From Paenibacillaceae bacterium (GTDB taxonomy: Bacteria > Bacillota > Bacilli > Paenibacillales > NBRC-103111): a stretch of DNA of 64,000 bases. Where the stretch lies: the NCBI GenBank assembly GCA_029256185.1, contig JAQSYI010000001.1:1-64000 (forward strand), given 5' to 3'. Under the pieces are notes generated by a model. That model did not search any database. It saw nothing but the letters and a program-made list of their open reading frames with translations, and had not been told where the DNA came from. This document shows positions 22,661 through 35,249 of this stretch, one piece after another. Numbering within the stretch: the stretch's first letter is position 1; the number at the start of each line of letters is the position of its first letter. The translations under genes were made by a program, and so were the position numbers.

Positions 22661-23161
22661 ATGGACCTCAACACGGAAATAATACTAATCGGCTTGTTGG
22701 CTGCAGTAGTGCTTTTGTTGGTTTTTTGCATCATCTTGACAGTGCGGATCAACCGGATTAACAGGCGCTACCGTAAAATTGTGGGCAATACCAGTATTGA
22801 GCATGTGGACGATTTGTTGATCTCCCTTCAGGAAAAAGTGGGAGGATTGTTGACAGACAGCAAGCAACAAGCGGATACTATAGCCAGTATCCGCGAGGTT
22901 ATGAAGAAGATGAAAGCCAATGTTGCGGTGAAACGGTACAATGCCTTTTCCCAGCAAGGAAGCGATCTGAGCTTCTCGGTGGCAATACTGGACGAGGAGC
23001 AAGAGGGCTTGGTCATAACGGCGATTCATAATAGAGAAGACTCTTATCTGTACGCCAAGCCGGTTCATATGGGGGAATCTACCTATACCCTGTCACCTGA
23101 GGAGAAAGAGGTTATTGTTCAAGCCGCTGAAAAGAAACAGTCTTCTCCTCACCGGACATAA
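22661..23161 (+). CDS. DUF4446 family membrane protein
   Basis: N-terminal TM helix, INRRYRKIVGNTSIEHVDDLL, VKRYNAFSQQGSDLSFSVAILDEEQEGLVITAIHNREDSYLYAKPV. Confidence 0.85.
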   Translation: MDLNTEIILIGLLAAVVLLLVFCIILTVRINRINRRYRKIVGNTSIEHVDDLLISLQEKVGGLLTDSKQQADTIASIREVMKKMKANVAVKRYNAFSQQGSDLSFSVAILDEEQEGLVITAIHNREDSYLYAKPVHMGESTYTLSPEEKEVIVQAAEKKQSSPHRT

Positions 23162-23747
23162 TAAGGCTCAGCCGTTTGGTTTGCAGCAGGGATATATATA
23201 TGCCTTTGGCAATGACCTCTGCCATATTCATCACAAGCGACAGGCGGGTGTTTTGCAGGACGAAATATTCCATAAATCCGCCAACATTAACAATGCCGGT
23301 AATATGGATATCGCCGATGCTGGGCAATTCTTTTTTGACACCCGCGCCAGGCTTCAAAGGTCCGTTGCAGATTTGGATAATTCCAACGCTGTTGGTTTGG
23401 CCCAGGCAGGCATCGATCCCTACCACATAGGGGTTGTAATGGGTGTCGCGGATTTCCTTGATCGTTTCTTCGAGATTCATCGCATGTACAGGCTGATCCA
23501 GTGAGCCATACAGACGGATATCGGACAAATTATACTTATGCAACTGGCTGCCGATAAGCGGACCTAAGGAATCGCCTGTAGAACGGTCCGTACCTATGCA
23601 GACAAAGACAATCTCTTGGTAAATGGGAACAAGACGAAAAATAGCAGTAAGATGACTGGCAATAGAAGTTGCACAATGGTGTTCGTTATGCTGCATTCTG
23701 AAGGTGGGGGAGTTATCCGCTGCTTGGGAATTGCCGCTATATTTCAT
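23112..23747 (-). CDS. yyaC: Sporulation protein YyaC (GPR protease-like fold)
   Basis: VFVCIGTDRSTGDSLGPLIGSQL, YVVGIDACLGQ and GPLKPGAGVKKELPSIGDIHITGIVNVGGFMEYFVLQNTRL. Confidence 0.92.
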   Translation of the reverse strand: MKYSGNSQAADNSPTFRMQHNEHHCATSIASHLTAIFRLVPIYQEIVFVCIGTDRSTGDSLGPLIGSQLHKYNLSDIRLYGSLDQPVHAMNLEETIKEIRDTHYNPYVVGIDACLGQTNSVGIIQICNGPLKPGAGVKKELPSIGDIHITGIVNVGGFMEYFVLQNTRLSLVMNMAEVIAKGIYISLLQTKRLSLIMSGEEKTVSFQRLEQ

Positions 23748-23904
23748 CTGGTTCCTCCTAAAATAGGTGTGAAGTGATGGGTTCCCCTTTAGCGGGATTT
23801 TTTACTAGTATACGGATGAAGCTTTCTATTTATACACGAAAGAAAGAAATCATCCGGGGAAATCTATGAATCCGTCCCTCATATAGAGAAGGAGGATAGA
23901 GCGT

Positions 23905-24153
23905 ATGGCAGAAGGGCTGATTATGGCGTTTGATTCCACGCAACAGGCGTTGCGGGCCGAGATGCTGCTGGAATACGGCGAGGTGGATATTGATACCCGT
24001 CCAACGCCCAAGGAAATTACTGCAGGCTGCGCGTTATCCATAGAGTTTCCGAAGGAACAGTTGGAGCAGGTGCAACGGATCATCCATGATGAAAAAGTGG
24101 AGATCAAAGGGATCTATTATAAAACAGACGATAGATATGTTGCCATCAACTAG
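23905..24153 (+). CDS. DUF3343 family protein
   Basis: MALIMAFDSTQQAL-type small protein with TPKEITAGCALSIEF. Confidence 0.8.
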   Translation: MAEGLIMAFDSTQQALRAEMLLEYGEVDIDTRPTPKEITAGCALSIEFPKEQLEQVQRIIHDEKVEIKGIYYKTDDRYVAIN

Positions 24154-24177
24154 TAAACAGAGAGGAAAGGATGCTTC

Positions 24178-25053
24178 ATGAGCGCAATTGACTCCGTGGA
24201 TATTGAACCGGCGCTGAACGCCTATGAGAAGATGACGGATTATCTGTCCGATCCGCAGGTGTGGAGCAATTGGTTGGTTACGATTATTCAAGTCGTTATT
24301 GCTATTATCATCGGGCGTGTATTGATTAAAATCTCCCAAAAAGCGCTGACTCATATGATGGTTGAGCGGGAGCGCTCTCCTATCAAAATCGATCACCGGC
24401 GTACGAAGACGATTGGCAAGCTGTTAAATAACATAGTGACTTATACGGTGAATTTCATACTTATCCTGATAGTGCTTGGACAATTCGGAATTAATCTGGG
24501 CCCGGTATTGGCAGGCGCCGGGGTGTTGGGGCTGGCCATTGGATTTGGCGCCCAAAGTTTGGTTAAGGATGTTATAACCGGATTCTTCATTATATTTGAA
24601 GACCAATTTGCAGTGGGTGATGTAATCCAGACTGGGTCGTTCAAGGGAACAGTGGAAGAGGTTGGGTTGCGGGTAACGCGGCTAAGAAGTCCCTCGGGCG
24701 AGGTTCATGTCATTCCCAACGGGACGATTCAGCAAATAACCAACTTCTCCATCTACAATTCTATTGCAATCGTGGATATCACCATTCCCAATACCGAGAA
24801 TGCCGCCCTTGCGATTGAAGCTTTGAAAAGAGTGATTGCAGAATCATATGCAGAGATGGAACAAGTTATTACAATCCCTGAAGTGCTGGGCATTCAATCT
24901 TATGGAACTGCCGAAAGCGTGATCCGCATTACGGCCGAGTGCAAGCCCAATATGCAAGCTGTAGTGGAACGGGATTTAAAAGGAATGTTCAAAGAAGCGC
25001 TGGAGCAGATGAGACGTCAGGAGTCAGAAACCAGCGAAGCGGGATTCGAATAA
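24178..25053 (+). CDS. MscS-type small-conductance mechanosensitive channel
   Basis: TM helices; GAGVLGLAIGFGAQSLVKDVITGFFIIFEDQFAVGDVIQ and VHVIPNGTIQQITNFS. Confidence 0.95.
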   Translation: MSAIDSVDIEPALNAYEKMTDYLSDPQVWSNWLVTIIQVVIAIIIGRVLIKISQKALTHMMVERERSPIKIDHRRTKTIGKLLNNIVTYTVNFILILIVLGQFGINLGPVLAGAGVLGLAIGFGAQSLVKDVITGFFIIFEDQFAVGDVIQTGSFKGTVEEVGLRVTRLRSPSGEVHVIPNGTIQQITNFSIYNSIAIVDITIPNTENAALAIEALKRVIAESYAEMEQVITIPEVLGIQSYGTAESVIRITAECKPNMQAVVERDLKGMFKEALEQMRRQESETSEAGFE

Positions 25054-25070
25054 GAACGGAGGGGTAACGG

Positions 25071-25286
25071 ATGGAGAGGAAGCAGTTCCAGCTGGGAGAT
25101 GTGGTCCAGATGAAGAAGGCGCATCCCTGCGGAACCAACGAAATGGAGATCATCCGGATGGGGATGGATATTCGGGTGCGGTGCCTGGGGTGCCAGCATA
25201 GCGTGATGATTCCCCGCGCTAAATTTGAGAGCAAGCTGAAAAAGGTACTGCGCTCTGCTCCCCAGGGCGGAGAACAAGAAGGGTAA
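25071..25286 (+). CDS. DUF951 family protein
   Basis: FQLGDVVQMKKAHPCGTNEMEIIRMGMDIRVRCLGCQHSVMIPRAKFE. Confidence 0.9.
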   Translation: MERKQFQLGDVVQMKKAHPCGTNEMEIIRMGMDIRVRCLGCQHSVMIPRAKFESKLKKVLRSAPQGGEQEG

Positions 25287-25372
25287 AGGATTGACATTGC
25301 CACGCGTAAGATAATAAGCGACGGAGAACGTTTGTTCTATGAAAAGGGGCTGAGAGAACCGTAAAATCGCCC

Positions 25373-25402
25373 TTGCAATTCCCCTCAACCTTGTGATACT
25401 AT
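25373..25402 (+). promoter_or_regulatory. Promoter for tRNA-Ser
   Basis: TTGCAA-N18-TACTAT, 37 bp before the mature 5' end; same -35 hexamer and spacing as rrn P2. Confidence 0.5.
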
Positions 25403-25439
25403 TGTCATTGTCCCGCTTTTTATGCGGGGGGGCCAACAC

Positions 25440-25528
25440 GGAAAGGTACCCAAGAGGCCCAAGGGGGCTGACTCGAAATCAGCTAGGGTGTCACAGCCGC
25501 GTGGGTTCGAATCCCACCCTTTCCGCCA
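25440..25528 (+). tRNA. tRNA-Ser (anticodon CGA)
   Basis: GGAAAGG...CTGA-CTCGAAA-TCAG...long variable arm...GGTTCGAATCC...CCTTTCCGCCA; 89 nt with encoded CCA. Confidence 0.96.
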
Positions 25529-25617
25529 TTGCTGCAATCCCTTGATTTTGTTGGGGGAACTCGAGCTTTATGATCTGTGATCGTCAGGAGCCTATTCCAG
25601 ATGATTCCGCATACCTA

Positions 25618-25658
25618 ACTGATTAGACCCTCTACATTTCGATGTGGGAGGTTTTTTG
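25618..25658 (+). terminator. Intrinsic terminator, copy 1 of a duplicated element
   Basis: ACCCTCTACATTTCGATGTGGGAGGTTTTTT; similar copy at 26200-26238. Confidence 0.7.
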
Positions 25659-25728
25659 TTATGGATAAACTTATTGGATATCTTCTAACGATCGCCAAAT
25701 ATGTTATAATCATTTTGAGGTGATGAAC

Positions 25729-25911
25729 ATGCTAAAGGATGATGTAAAGCAAATCATCGACAATTTGCCTGATGATTGTTCGCTCGAAGATATCCAATAT
25801 ACGCTTTATGTACGAAAGAAGATCCAACAGGGGCAAAATGACTTGAATGAAGGTCGGATAGTGACTCGCGAAGAAATGGAGAAACGCATGTCTAAATGGC
25901 TAAACCAATAA
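25729..25911 (+). CDS. Antitoxin-like small protein of a type II TA pair
   Basis: MLKDDVKQIIDNLPDDCSLEDIQYTLYVRKKIQQGQNDLNEGRIVTREEMEKRMSKWLNQ; overlaps a ParE-like gene; GAGGTG RBS. Confidence 0.85.
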   Translation: MLKDDVKQIIDNLPDDCSLEDIQYTLYVRKKIQQGQNDLNEGRIVTREEMEKRMSKWLNQ

Positions 25912-26201
25912 TATGGACTGAAACGGCAAGCAATGATCTTGAGCGGGCTGTAGATTACATTTATCTGGATTCACCAAGCTACGCCCTTTCATTTCTTTCC
26001 GATGTGATGGAACGGGTTAAAACGCTTGATGTTTTTCCTTATAGAGGCCGGCTTGTTCCTGAAGTGAATGATGATCATGTTAGAGAGATTTTCATCCACC
26101 GCTACCGTCTCATTTATCAAGTGGAAGAGGACCAAATTGTCATTTTAACCCTTGTTCATGGCGCGATGAATTGGAATGGACAAATCATTCCCCATATCTG
26201 A
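25896..26201 (+). CDS. RelE/ParE family toxin
   Basis: KPIIWTETASNDLERAVDYIYLDSPSYALSFLSDVMERVKTLDVFPYRGRLVPEVNDDHVREIFIHRYRLIYQVEEDQIVILTLVHGAM. Confidence 0.92.
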   Translation: MAKPIIWTETASNDLERAVDYIYLDSPSYALSFLSDVMERVKTLDVFPYRGRLVPEVNDDHVREIFIHRYRLIYQVEEDQIVILTLVHGAMNWNGQIIPHI

Positions 26202-26445
26202 CTGATTAGACCTTCTACACTTCGTTGTAGAAGGTTTTTGGCTTTGGAAAAGGGAAAGGGCCACCAGCTTGGGGTACACCAGATATGTTATAATTATTTG
26301 AGGGGAGGTATTCCTAAAGATGATGTGAAACAAATCATCGATAATCTGCCAGATGAATGTTCGCTTGGAGATATCCAATATAACGCTGTATGTACGAAAG
26401 AAGATACGCAAGGTCAAAATGATTGGAATGAATGCCTGATAACAC
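26199..26445 (+). pseudogene. Decayed duplicate of the terminator and antitoxin gene
   Basis: ctgattagaccttctacacttcg... and gatgatgtgaaacaaatcatcgataatctgcc...gatatccaatat match 25618-25850, but the start is lost and an indel disrupts the frame after IQY. Confidence 0.85.
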
Positions 26446-26486
26446 AAATCAGGCAAGCAGGATTTTGTGGAGGAGAACATTTTATA

Positions 26487-27671
26487 ATGATTGAAGCGAT
26501 ATATGGAAAGATGCAAGGAAGGACTGTGCTGCTGACCGGTGCCGGCGGTGGTATCGGCTATGAAGCCGCGCGGTCTTTTGCTTCCATGGGTGCACGCATT
26601 ATTTTGGCGGAAATTCACCGGGAAAAGGGGAAGCATGCCGAAGAATCCATTAATGCTGAATTTTCTGATAAACCCGCTTTTTTCTATGCAATCGATTTGG
26701 CGGACGAAGTCCAAATCCATGCCATGGCAGGCTGGGTTCTTCAAAACTACGGGGTTCCGGATGTTATTTTTAATAATGCCACCATAACGAAGATGGGCGC
26801 GGTAGATCAGGTGGAAATCTCTTTTTGGGATCAGAGCTATGCGGTGAACCTCAAGGCCCCGTTGGTACTTACACAGCGCTTTCTTCCTCTCATGAAAGAA
26901 CGAAAGACTGGTACCATCGCATTTGTATCCTCCTCAGGTGCAGCGCCTTATATGGGCGCATACGAGGTGTTCAAAACCGCGCAGGTTGAATTAAGCAATA
27001 CTCTTGCAATGGAACTGGAGGACTCAGGAGTATTTGTCTATACAATAGGCCCGGGGTTGGTAAAAACGGAAACCGCAATGAAAGGCATTGAAATTGTTGC
27101 AGAAGGCATGGGCATGACGACTGAAGAATTCTATAAAATGAACGGCCAGCATATCCTTGAAGTCGAAAAAGCCGGTTTGGGATTTGCACTGTCCGCAGCC
27201 TTCCCAGAGCGGTATCACGGAAAGGAAATCGGCTGTATCCAAGTTCTGATGGACTTTGATGTATTTACCGACAGGGAACGGGACACTACTCCTTCTTCGC
27301 AAATATCCCATGATGCACAACAGCGGCGGGAAAATCAGTTGATTTCCATTCAAAACACGTTCCATCAACAATTCGGCGGCTGGAAGAAAATGAATATCTT
27401 TGAGCGTCAGTGGGTATTCCGTGATTTCAAAAAGATGATGGGACTCTCTGCTGAGCAGGCAATTGATTCACTCCGGCAGTTCCGCAGCAAACTGGAGAAT
27501 GGAGGGGAGCTGGAGCAAGAGGATCGCATATTCTTTGAGAAGTTAAAGGGGTATTGGGAGCATCAGCTTCAGTTACTGCGCGGATATGAAAAAAATAAAG
27601 TCAAGCTGGAGGAGAATACGCAGATTATAATGGGATGGATCAATGATATCCATGAGTTTCTGGCGGATTAA
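26487..27671 (+). CDS. Short-chain dehydrogenase/reductase with an extra ~130-aa C-terminal helical region
   Basis: GRTVLLTGAGGGIGYEAARSFASMGARIIL, FNNATITKMGAVDQVE and SSSGAAPYMGAYEVFKTA; start reset to ATG 26487 (GGAGGAG upstream). Confidence 0.88.
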   Translation: MIEAIYGKMQGRTVLLTGAGGGIGYEAARSFASMGARIILAEIHREKGKHAEESINAEFSDKPAFFYAIDLADEVQIHAMAGWVLQNYGVPDVIFNNATITKMGAVDQVEISFWDQSYAVNLKAPLVLTQRFLPLMKERKTGTIAFVSSSGAAPYMGAYEVFKTAQVELSNTLAMELEDSGVFVYTIGPGLVKTETAMKGIEIVAEGMGMTTEEFYKMNGQHILEVEKAGLGFALSAAFPERYHGKEIGCIQVLMDFDVFTDRERDTTPSSQISHDAQQRRENQLISIQNTFHQQFGGWKKMNIFERQWVFRDFKKMMGLSAEQAIDSLRQFRSKLENGGELEQEDRIFFEKLKGYWEHQLQLLRGYEKNKVKLEENTQIIMGWINDIHEFLAD

Positions 27672-30555
<2,884 letters not shown>

Positions 30556-30789
30556 AAGCGAACTCCTTCTATGCAAGCATGTGGAACATCATGTAACCGT
30601 TCACAACTAAATGATAGCATGTTTCCGTCTGAAAACAATCCGTTTTGGCTGCCCATCGGTGTAAATCGAACCCGATATGCGATTTCAAACCGCCGAACTG
30701 CCCGGTTTCAGTTTTTGGTCCCTTCAAAATAGGCATGCCCATCCCTATACTACAGGTATAGAAGGAGTCGTAAAAATTCCGCGCAGAAA

Positions 30790-31743
30790 ATGGAGAGATC
30801 AAACATGGAAGCAATAAAGAGCCGGAGCGCCGGAAAGTGGATGAGGGATTTAAAGCGAAGTACCTCATTGTTAATTTTGGCGCTACCTATGATGATCTAT
30901 ATCTTCATCTTTAATTACCTGCCCATGATGGGGATTGTGGTTGCGTTCAAGAACTTCCGCTACGACCTGGGGATCTTTCGCAGTCCGTGGGTCGGGCTGG
31001 ATAACTTCCGGTTCTTCTTCACATCACCGGATGCATGGCAGATTACCATGAATACCTTGGGTTATAATGCCGTATTCATTGTGCTGGGACTGATCATTCC
31101 CGTCGCGTTCTCGCTGCTCCTGTTTCAGATCAGCAGCCGTTCTATGCTCAAGGTGTATCAGACCACCATGTTCTTTCCCCACTTCTTATCGTGGGTAGTC
31201 GTAGCGTTTATGGTGTATGCGTTCCTGAATCCCCAATCGGGAATGATGAATCAGTTGTTGGAATGGCTTCATCTGGATAAAGTCGATTGGTACGTGCAAG
31301 CGAAGCCGTGGATCTTCGTCATTCCCATTGCCCATGTGTGGAAAACCATCGGGATGGCCACGCTGATTTATTATGCGGCCCTGATGGGGGTGGACCATGA
31401 GTACTTTGAAGCGGCAGCCATCGAAGGGGCCAACAAGTGGCAGATTATGATCAAGATTACGCTGCCCTTCCTGTATCCGCTCATGACGATGCTGACGATC
31501 CTGGAGATCGGCAAGATATGTTATTCGGATTTTGGCATGTTCTATCAGCTGACGATGAATTCGCCTATGCTCTATTCCACCACCGATGTTATAGACACCT
31601 ATGTATTTCGGGCGTTGCGCGAAAGCGGCAACACGGGGATGGCCAGCGCAGCGGATTTCTATAAATCCTTCGTTGGTCTGGTTTTGGTGATTAGCACCAA
31701 TTATATTGTACGCAAGCGCAGCGCCGAGAACGCATTATTCTAG
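30790..31743 (+). CDS. Carbohydrate ABC transporter permease (LplB-like)
   Basis: FNYLPMMGIVVAFKNFRYDLGIFRSPWVGLDNFRFFF and EAAAIEGANKWQIMIKITLPFLYP. Confidence 0.93.
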   Translation: MERSNMEAIKSRSAGKWMRDLKRSTSLLILALPMMIYIFIFNYLPMMGIVVAFKNFRYDLGIFRSPWVGLDNFRFFFTSPDAWQITMNTLGYNAVFIVLGLIIPVAFSLLLFQISSRSMLKVYQTTMFFPHFLSWVVVAFMVYAFLNPQSGMMNQLLEWLHLDKVDWYVQAKPWIFVIPIAHVWKTIGMATLIYYAALMGVDHEYFEAAAIEGANKWQIMIKITLPFLYPLMTMLTILEIGKICYSDFGMFYQLTMNSPMLYSTTDVIDTYVFRALRESGNTGMASAADFYKSFVGLVLVISTNYIVRKRSAENALF

Positions 31744-31769
31744 GTATTTCATTCAGGAGGTTGACGATT

Positions 31770-32663
31770 ATGCCGTTGAGGCTGCACAAGATATCCTTTT
31801 ATAAGCTGTTTATTCATCTGTTCTTTATCATCATGTCCATCGCATTTGTGATCCCGTTATGGACGGTCATCGCCATTTCCATATCCAATGAAATCGATAT
31901 CGTTAATTTTGGTTACCGGCTTATTCCCCAATCGATTGACTGGACCGCCTACCAGTACATTTTTAAGAACCCGGACAGCATTTTGAATGCTTATAAGGTA
32001 ACGATTATTATATCCGCAATTGGCCTGCTGCTGTATTTGCTCATGGCTTCCATGATGGGTTATGCTATTTCAAGAACGGATTTCAAGTTCAGAAGTCCCA
32101 TTACCTTTTACCTGTTTTTCACGATGCTGTTTAACGGTGGCTTGGTGCCCTACTATATATTGCTCAGCCAATATTTCCACCTGCGCAATACCTACGGCGC
32201 GTTAATTCTACCCCTTCTCGGCAATGTCTGGTACATCTTTATTATGCGCACTTCCTTTCAACAGATTCCAAAAGCGATAATTGAATCCGCTACCATCGAT
32301 GGGGCCAAGGAGCTGCAAATCTTCTTCCGGGTCATCCTGCCCCTGTCAACGCCGGTTCTGGCCACCGTTGGTTTGCTCCAATTGCTGAGCAACTGGAATT
32401 CCTGGTTCAATGCGTTGCTGTTTATCGACAAGCAAGAGCTGTATCCCTTGCAATACTTGCTGCAAACCACCCTGCGCAATATTCAGGAGCTGACGCAGAA
32501 TATGGAGAACAGGCCCATGCATCTGTCCTCCTCCCAGATGGTTCCGACCGAGTCCATGCGGATGGCGATGGCGGTTGTGGCCACCGGTCCCATGCTATTT
32601 GTGTTCCCCTTTTTCCAAAAATATTTTGTCACCGGTCTGACGGTGGGTTCTGTCAAGGGCTAG
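31770..32663 (+). CDS. Carbohydrate ABC transporter permease (YtcP-like)
   Basis: ESATIDGAKELQIFFRVILPLSTPVLATVGL and C-terminal PFFQKYFVTGLTVGSVKG. Confidence 0.93.
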   Translation: MPLRLHKISFYKLFIHLFFIIMSIAFVIPLWTVIAISISNEIDIVNFGYRLIPQSIDWTAYQYIFKNPDSILNAYKVTIIISAIGLLLYLLMASMMGYAISRTDFKFRSPITFYLFFTMLFNGGLVPYYILLSQYFHLRNTYGALILPLLGNVWYIFIMRTSFQQIPKAIIESATIDGAKELQIFFRVILPLSTPVLATVGLLQLLSNWNSWFNALLFIDKQELYPLQYLLQTTLRNIQELTQNMENRPMHLSSSQMVPTESMRMAMAVVATGPMLFVFPFFQKYFVTGLTVGSVKG

Positions 32664-32767
32664 GATAACGGCTCCTTCACGAACGCTGCCACTGCAGGGC
32701 ACCGTTCGGTTGGAATAGATGGTATTACTTTTTTTACAGAGAACTATTAATAGGGAGGTTCACAGCC

Positions 32768-34246
32768 ATGATAAGAACAAAACGAGTGATAGGGCTCGCA
32801 TTGGCGGCCGTAATGGCTACCGGGATGACTCTGGCCGGCTGCGGCAGTGACAGCGACAAGGAGGGAGCCAGCCCGGCTGCGGCTACTGGAGGAAAGGAAG
32901 CTCCTGTCAGCCTGATCTGGTACTTGAGAGGCAGTCCACCCAAAAATGTCGCATCCGTAACAGCCAAGGCAAATGAGATGATTCAAGCGAAGATTAATGC
33001 TACTGTAGATTTCAAATTTGTGGAGCCGGGGGATTATGACCAGAGAATGCAGCTGATTATGGCGGCAGCCGAACCCTTCGATATTGCCTGGACTTCCAAC
33101 TGGTCCAATGATTATGTGAACAATGTGAACAAGGGCGCCTTCCTGGCCTTGGATGATTATCTGGCCAAATTCCCCAAGCTGAAGCAGTCCATGCCCGACA
33201 AGGTCTGGGAAGCAACCAAGGTGAACGGCAAAAACTACGGGGTGTTCAACTATCAAATTCTGACGCTGCCCCATGCATTCTCCTTCCGGAAGGATATGGT
33301 GGACAAATACAAGCTGGACTTAAGCAACATTAAATCCATGAAGGATCTAACCCCGGTTTTCGAAACGATTAAGGCCAAGGAGCCGGATATGGTTCCGCTG
33401 AAATTTGGCGTGCCTAATATGGGCGTAGCAATGGACGGCACCTGGCTTCCGGTGGTGGAAAATTTTGAGGTGGATCCGGCGACCTGGAAGGTGCAGTCGT
33501 ATTTCTGGACCTCGGATAAGATCTTCCCCTATTATGAATTAATGAGAGAATGGTACACCAAGGGCTTCTTCCCGCAAAACGTGGCTACCGTCGCCGAAGG
33601 GGATCAGGCGTTGAGCAAGGCAGGCAAGCTGTTCGCCGAATACGCCAGCTACAAGCCAGGGGTGGATGCGGAGCTGGCGGCAAAGATGGGCTATGAGGTG
33701 AAGGTTGTCCAGATGGCTCCGGCTCCTCTGTTGGGCAAGCTGACCTCCACCTTGAACTCGATTAGCCGCACCTCCAAAAATCCGGAGAAGGCACTGGCTC
33801 TGCTTGAACTGGTCAATACGGATAAGGAACTGTACAATCTGCTGACCTTCGGCATCGAGAACCAGGACTATAAGAAGGTCGGGGATAACCGGATCGAAAA
33901 GATTCCCGACACTTACCAGTTTGATGCCTGGCAGTTAGGCAACCAATTTAATGCTTATCTGCTCCCCGGCCAGCCGGACGATGTCTGGGAGCAAACCATG
34001 AAGCTCAATGATACGGCCAAGGTGAATCCTCTTATCGATTTCTCCTTCAACCGCGCGCCGGTGGAGAATGAACTGGTGCAGATCAACGCCATATTCAAGG
34101 AATTCAATGTTATTCTGAAGAATGGCCTTGACGACCCGGCCAATTCTGTCCAGAAGTTCAAGGAGAAGCTGAAGCTGGCCGGAGAAGAAAAGGTCAAAGC
34201 GGAAATCCAAAAGCAAATTGACGAATGGCGGAAGACTCAAAAATAG
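32768..34246 (+). CDS. Extracellular solute-binding lipoprotein of the carbohydrate ABC importer
   Basis: Lipobox MTLAGCGSD; VSLIWYLRGSPPKN; DUF3502-like C-terminus. Confidence 0.92.
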   Translation: MIRTKRVIGLALAAVMATGMTLAGCGSDSDKEGASPAAATGGKEAPVSLIWYLRGSPPKNVASVTAKANEMIQAKINATVDFKFVEPGDYDQRMQLIMAAAEPFDIAWTSNWSNDYVNNVNKGAFLALDDYLAKFPKLKQSMPDKVWEATKVNGKNYGVFNYQILTLPHAFSFRKDMVDKYKLDLSNIKSMKDLTPVFETIKAKEPDMVPLKFGVPNMGVAMDGTWLPVVENFEVDPATWKVQSYFWTSDKIFPYYELMREWYTKGFFPQNVATVAEGDQALSKAGKLFAEYASYKPGVDAELAAKMGYEVKVVQMAPAPLLGKLTSTLNSISRTSKNPEKALALLELVNTDKELYNLLTFGIENQDYKKVGDNRIEKIPDTYQFDAWQLGNQFNAYLLPGQPDDVWEQTMKLNDTAKVNPLIDFSFNRAPVENELVQINAIFKEFNVILKNGLDDPANSVQKFKEKLKLAGEEKVKAEIQKQIDEWRKTQK

Positions 34247-34333
34247 CATAGAAATCCGAATGTTACTGGGCAAGGGAAGCGGGTTTACTGCCGGATTCCC
34301 TTGCCTAGATTTGGAGAGGAGCATGGGAGCGGA

Positions 34334-34810
34334 ATGAAGACAGAACAGGAAGCCACAAATGCGGATTGGGTGGAGCAGACACTAGCCAGGCTGAGCCTGA
34401 AGGAAAAAATAGCGCAGACCACTGTTGAACATGTGGAGAAGGTGGTGGAATTCTCCCGTTGGCAAGATGAAGAGGCCATCAAGCAATTTTTGGCCCAGAA
34501 TCCGTTGGGCGGTATTTTTATAGGGGGGAAATTATTAAGCAAGCCTGCGGCTCCATGGAGGAGTACAGGGAAATTACGGCTCTGCTGCAGAAGCATAGCC
34601 CGGTCCCGCTGCTGGTGGTGGGAGATCTGGAGAGCGGAGCAGGCAGTGCGGTGCAAGCCCTGACCCGCTTTCCGCCCATGATGGCTCTCGGCGCTGTGAA
34701 TGACCCGGCTCTGGCCTAAGAGATGGGAAAGTACACCGCCTTGGAGGGAAGGTCCTCGGGATTCAACTGGTCCTTCTCCCCGGTGGCGGATCTGTCGTTG
34801 CCCCACGGGA
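34334..34810 (+). pseudogene. Glycoside hydrolase family 3-like enzyme, truncated and disrupted
   Basis: WVEQTLARLSLKEKIAQTT...NPLGGIFIGG, frameshift at the GGGGGGAAA run (~34530), then EIIKQACGSMEEYREITALLQKHSPVPLLVVGDLESGAGSAV...AVNDPALA, stop TAA (~34718), EMGKYTALEGRSSGFNWSFSPVADLS. Confidence 0.85.
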
Positions 34811-34879
34811 ACATGCCCGCTTACACGGATGATATCGGGCTGACGGTCTATGAAGAGAAGCTGCCGGCGGGCATCAAGA

Positions 34880-35245
34880 GCGGGGGATTGTTCAATCCCG
34901 GCTTGGAAACCGGGTATGCCTACCCCTGGTTATCCTTGGGTGCGGATCTGGAAGCCGGACCGGCCTGGGCCGCTGAGGGCAGTTAACAGAACGGCTGCGG
35001 ATCAAGAACCGGTCCAATATGCCGAGGTCTACAATGACAAGGTGTACGATTTGGGAGCCCGCGTGAAGCCGGGAGCGGGAACGGATACGGTGAAGCTTAT
35101 GCTATCCTTCCTTGTGAATGGAGAGGTGCGCGTCAGGGAGGTGGCTGCCGGGTCAGCCGCCGTTTCCGGCTGGACGGAGCTGTCGGGACAATATGAGGTT
35201 AATGAGGGCGGCGATATCGATTCGGCGGCAGACACCATTGTTCCC
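34880..35245 (+). pseudogene. CBM (carbohydrate-binding module)-like fragment of a modular secreted enzyme
   Basis: LFNPGLETGYAYPWLSLGADLEAGPAWAAEG, then in another frame VYDLGARVKPGAGTDTVKLMLSFLVNGEV...SGWTELSGQYEV; matches YDVSARVKLDDGTDTARLAFRYTVDGG...DSGWTELSGTI in the 36554-41731 protein. Confidence 0.75.
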
Positions 35246-35249
35246 AGGC

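Noticed and set aside
26238-26486. N-terminal extension of the SDR ORF in the track (start 26238)
   Set aside because: It is read-through of the decayed antitoxin copy; ATG 26487 has a good RBS and begins the conserved SDR domain shortly after.
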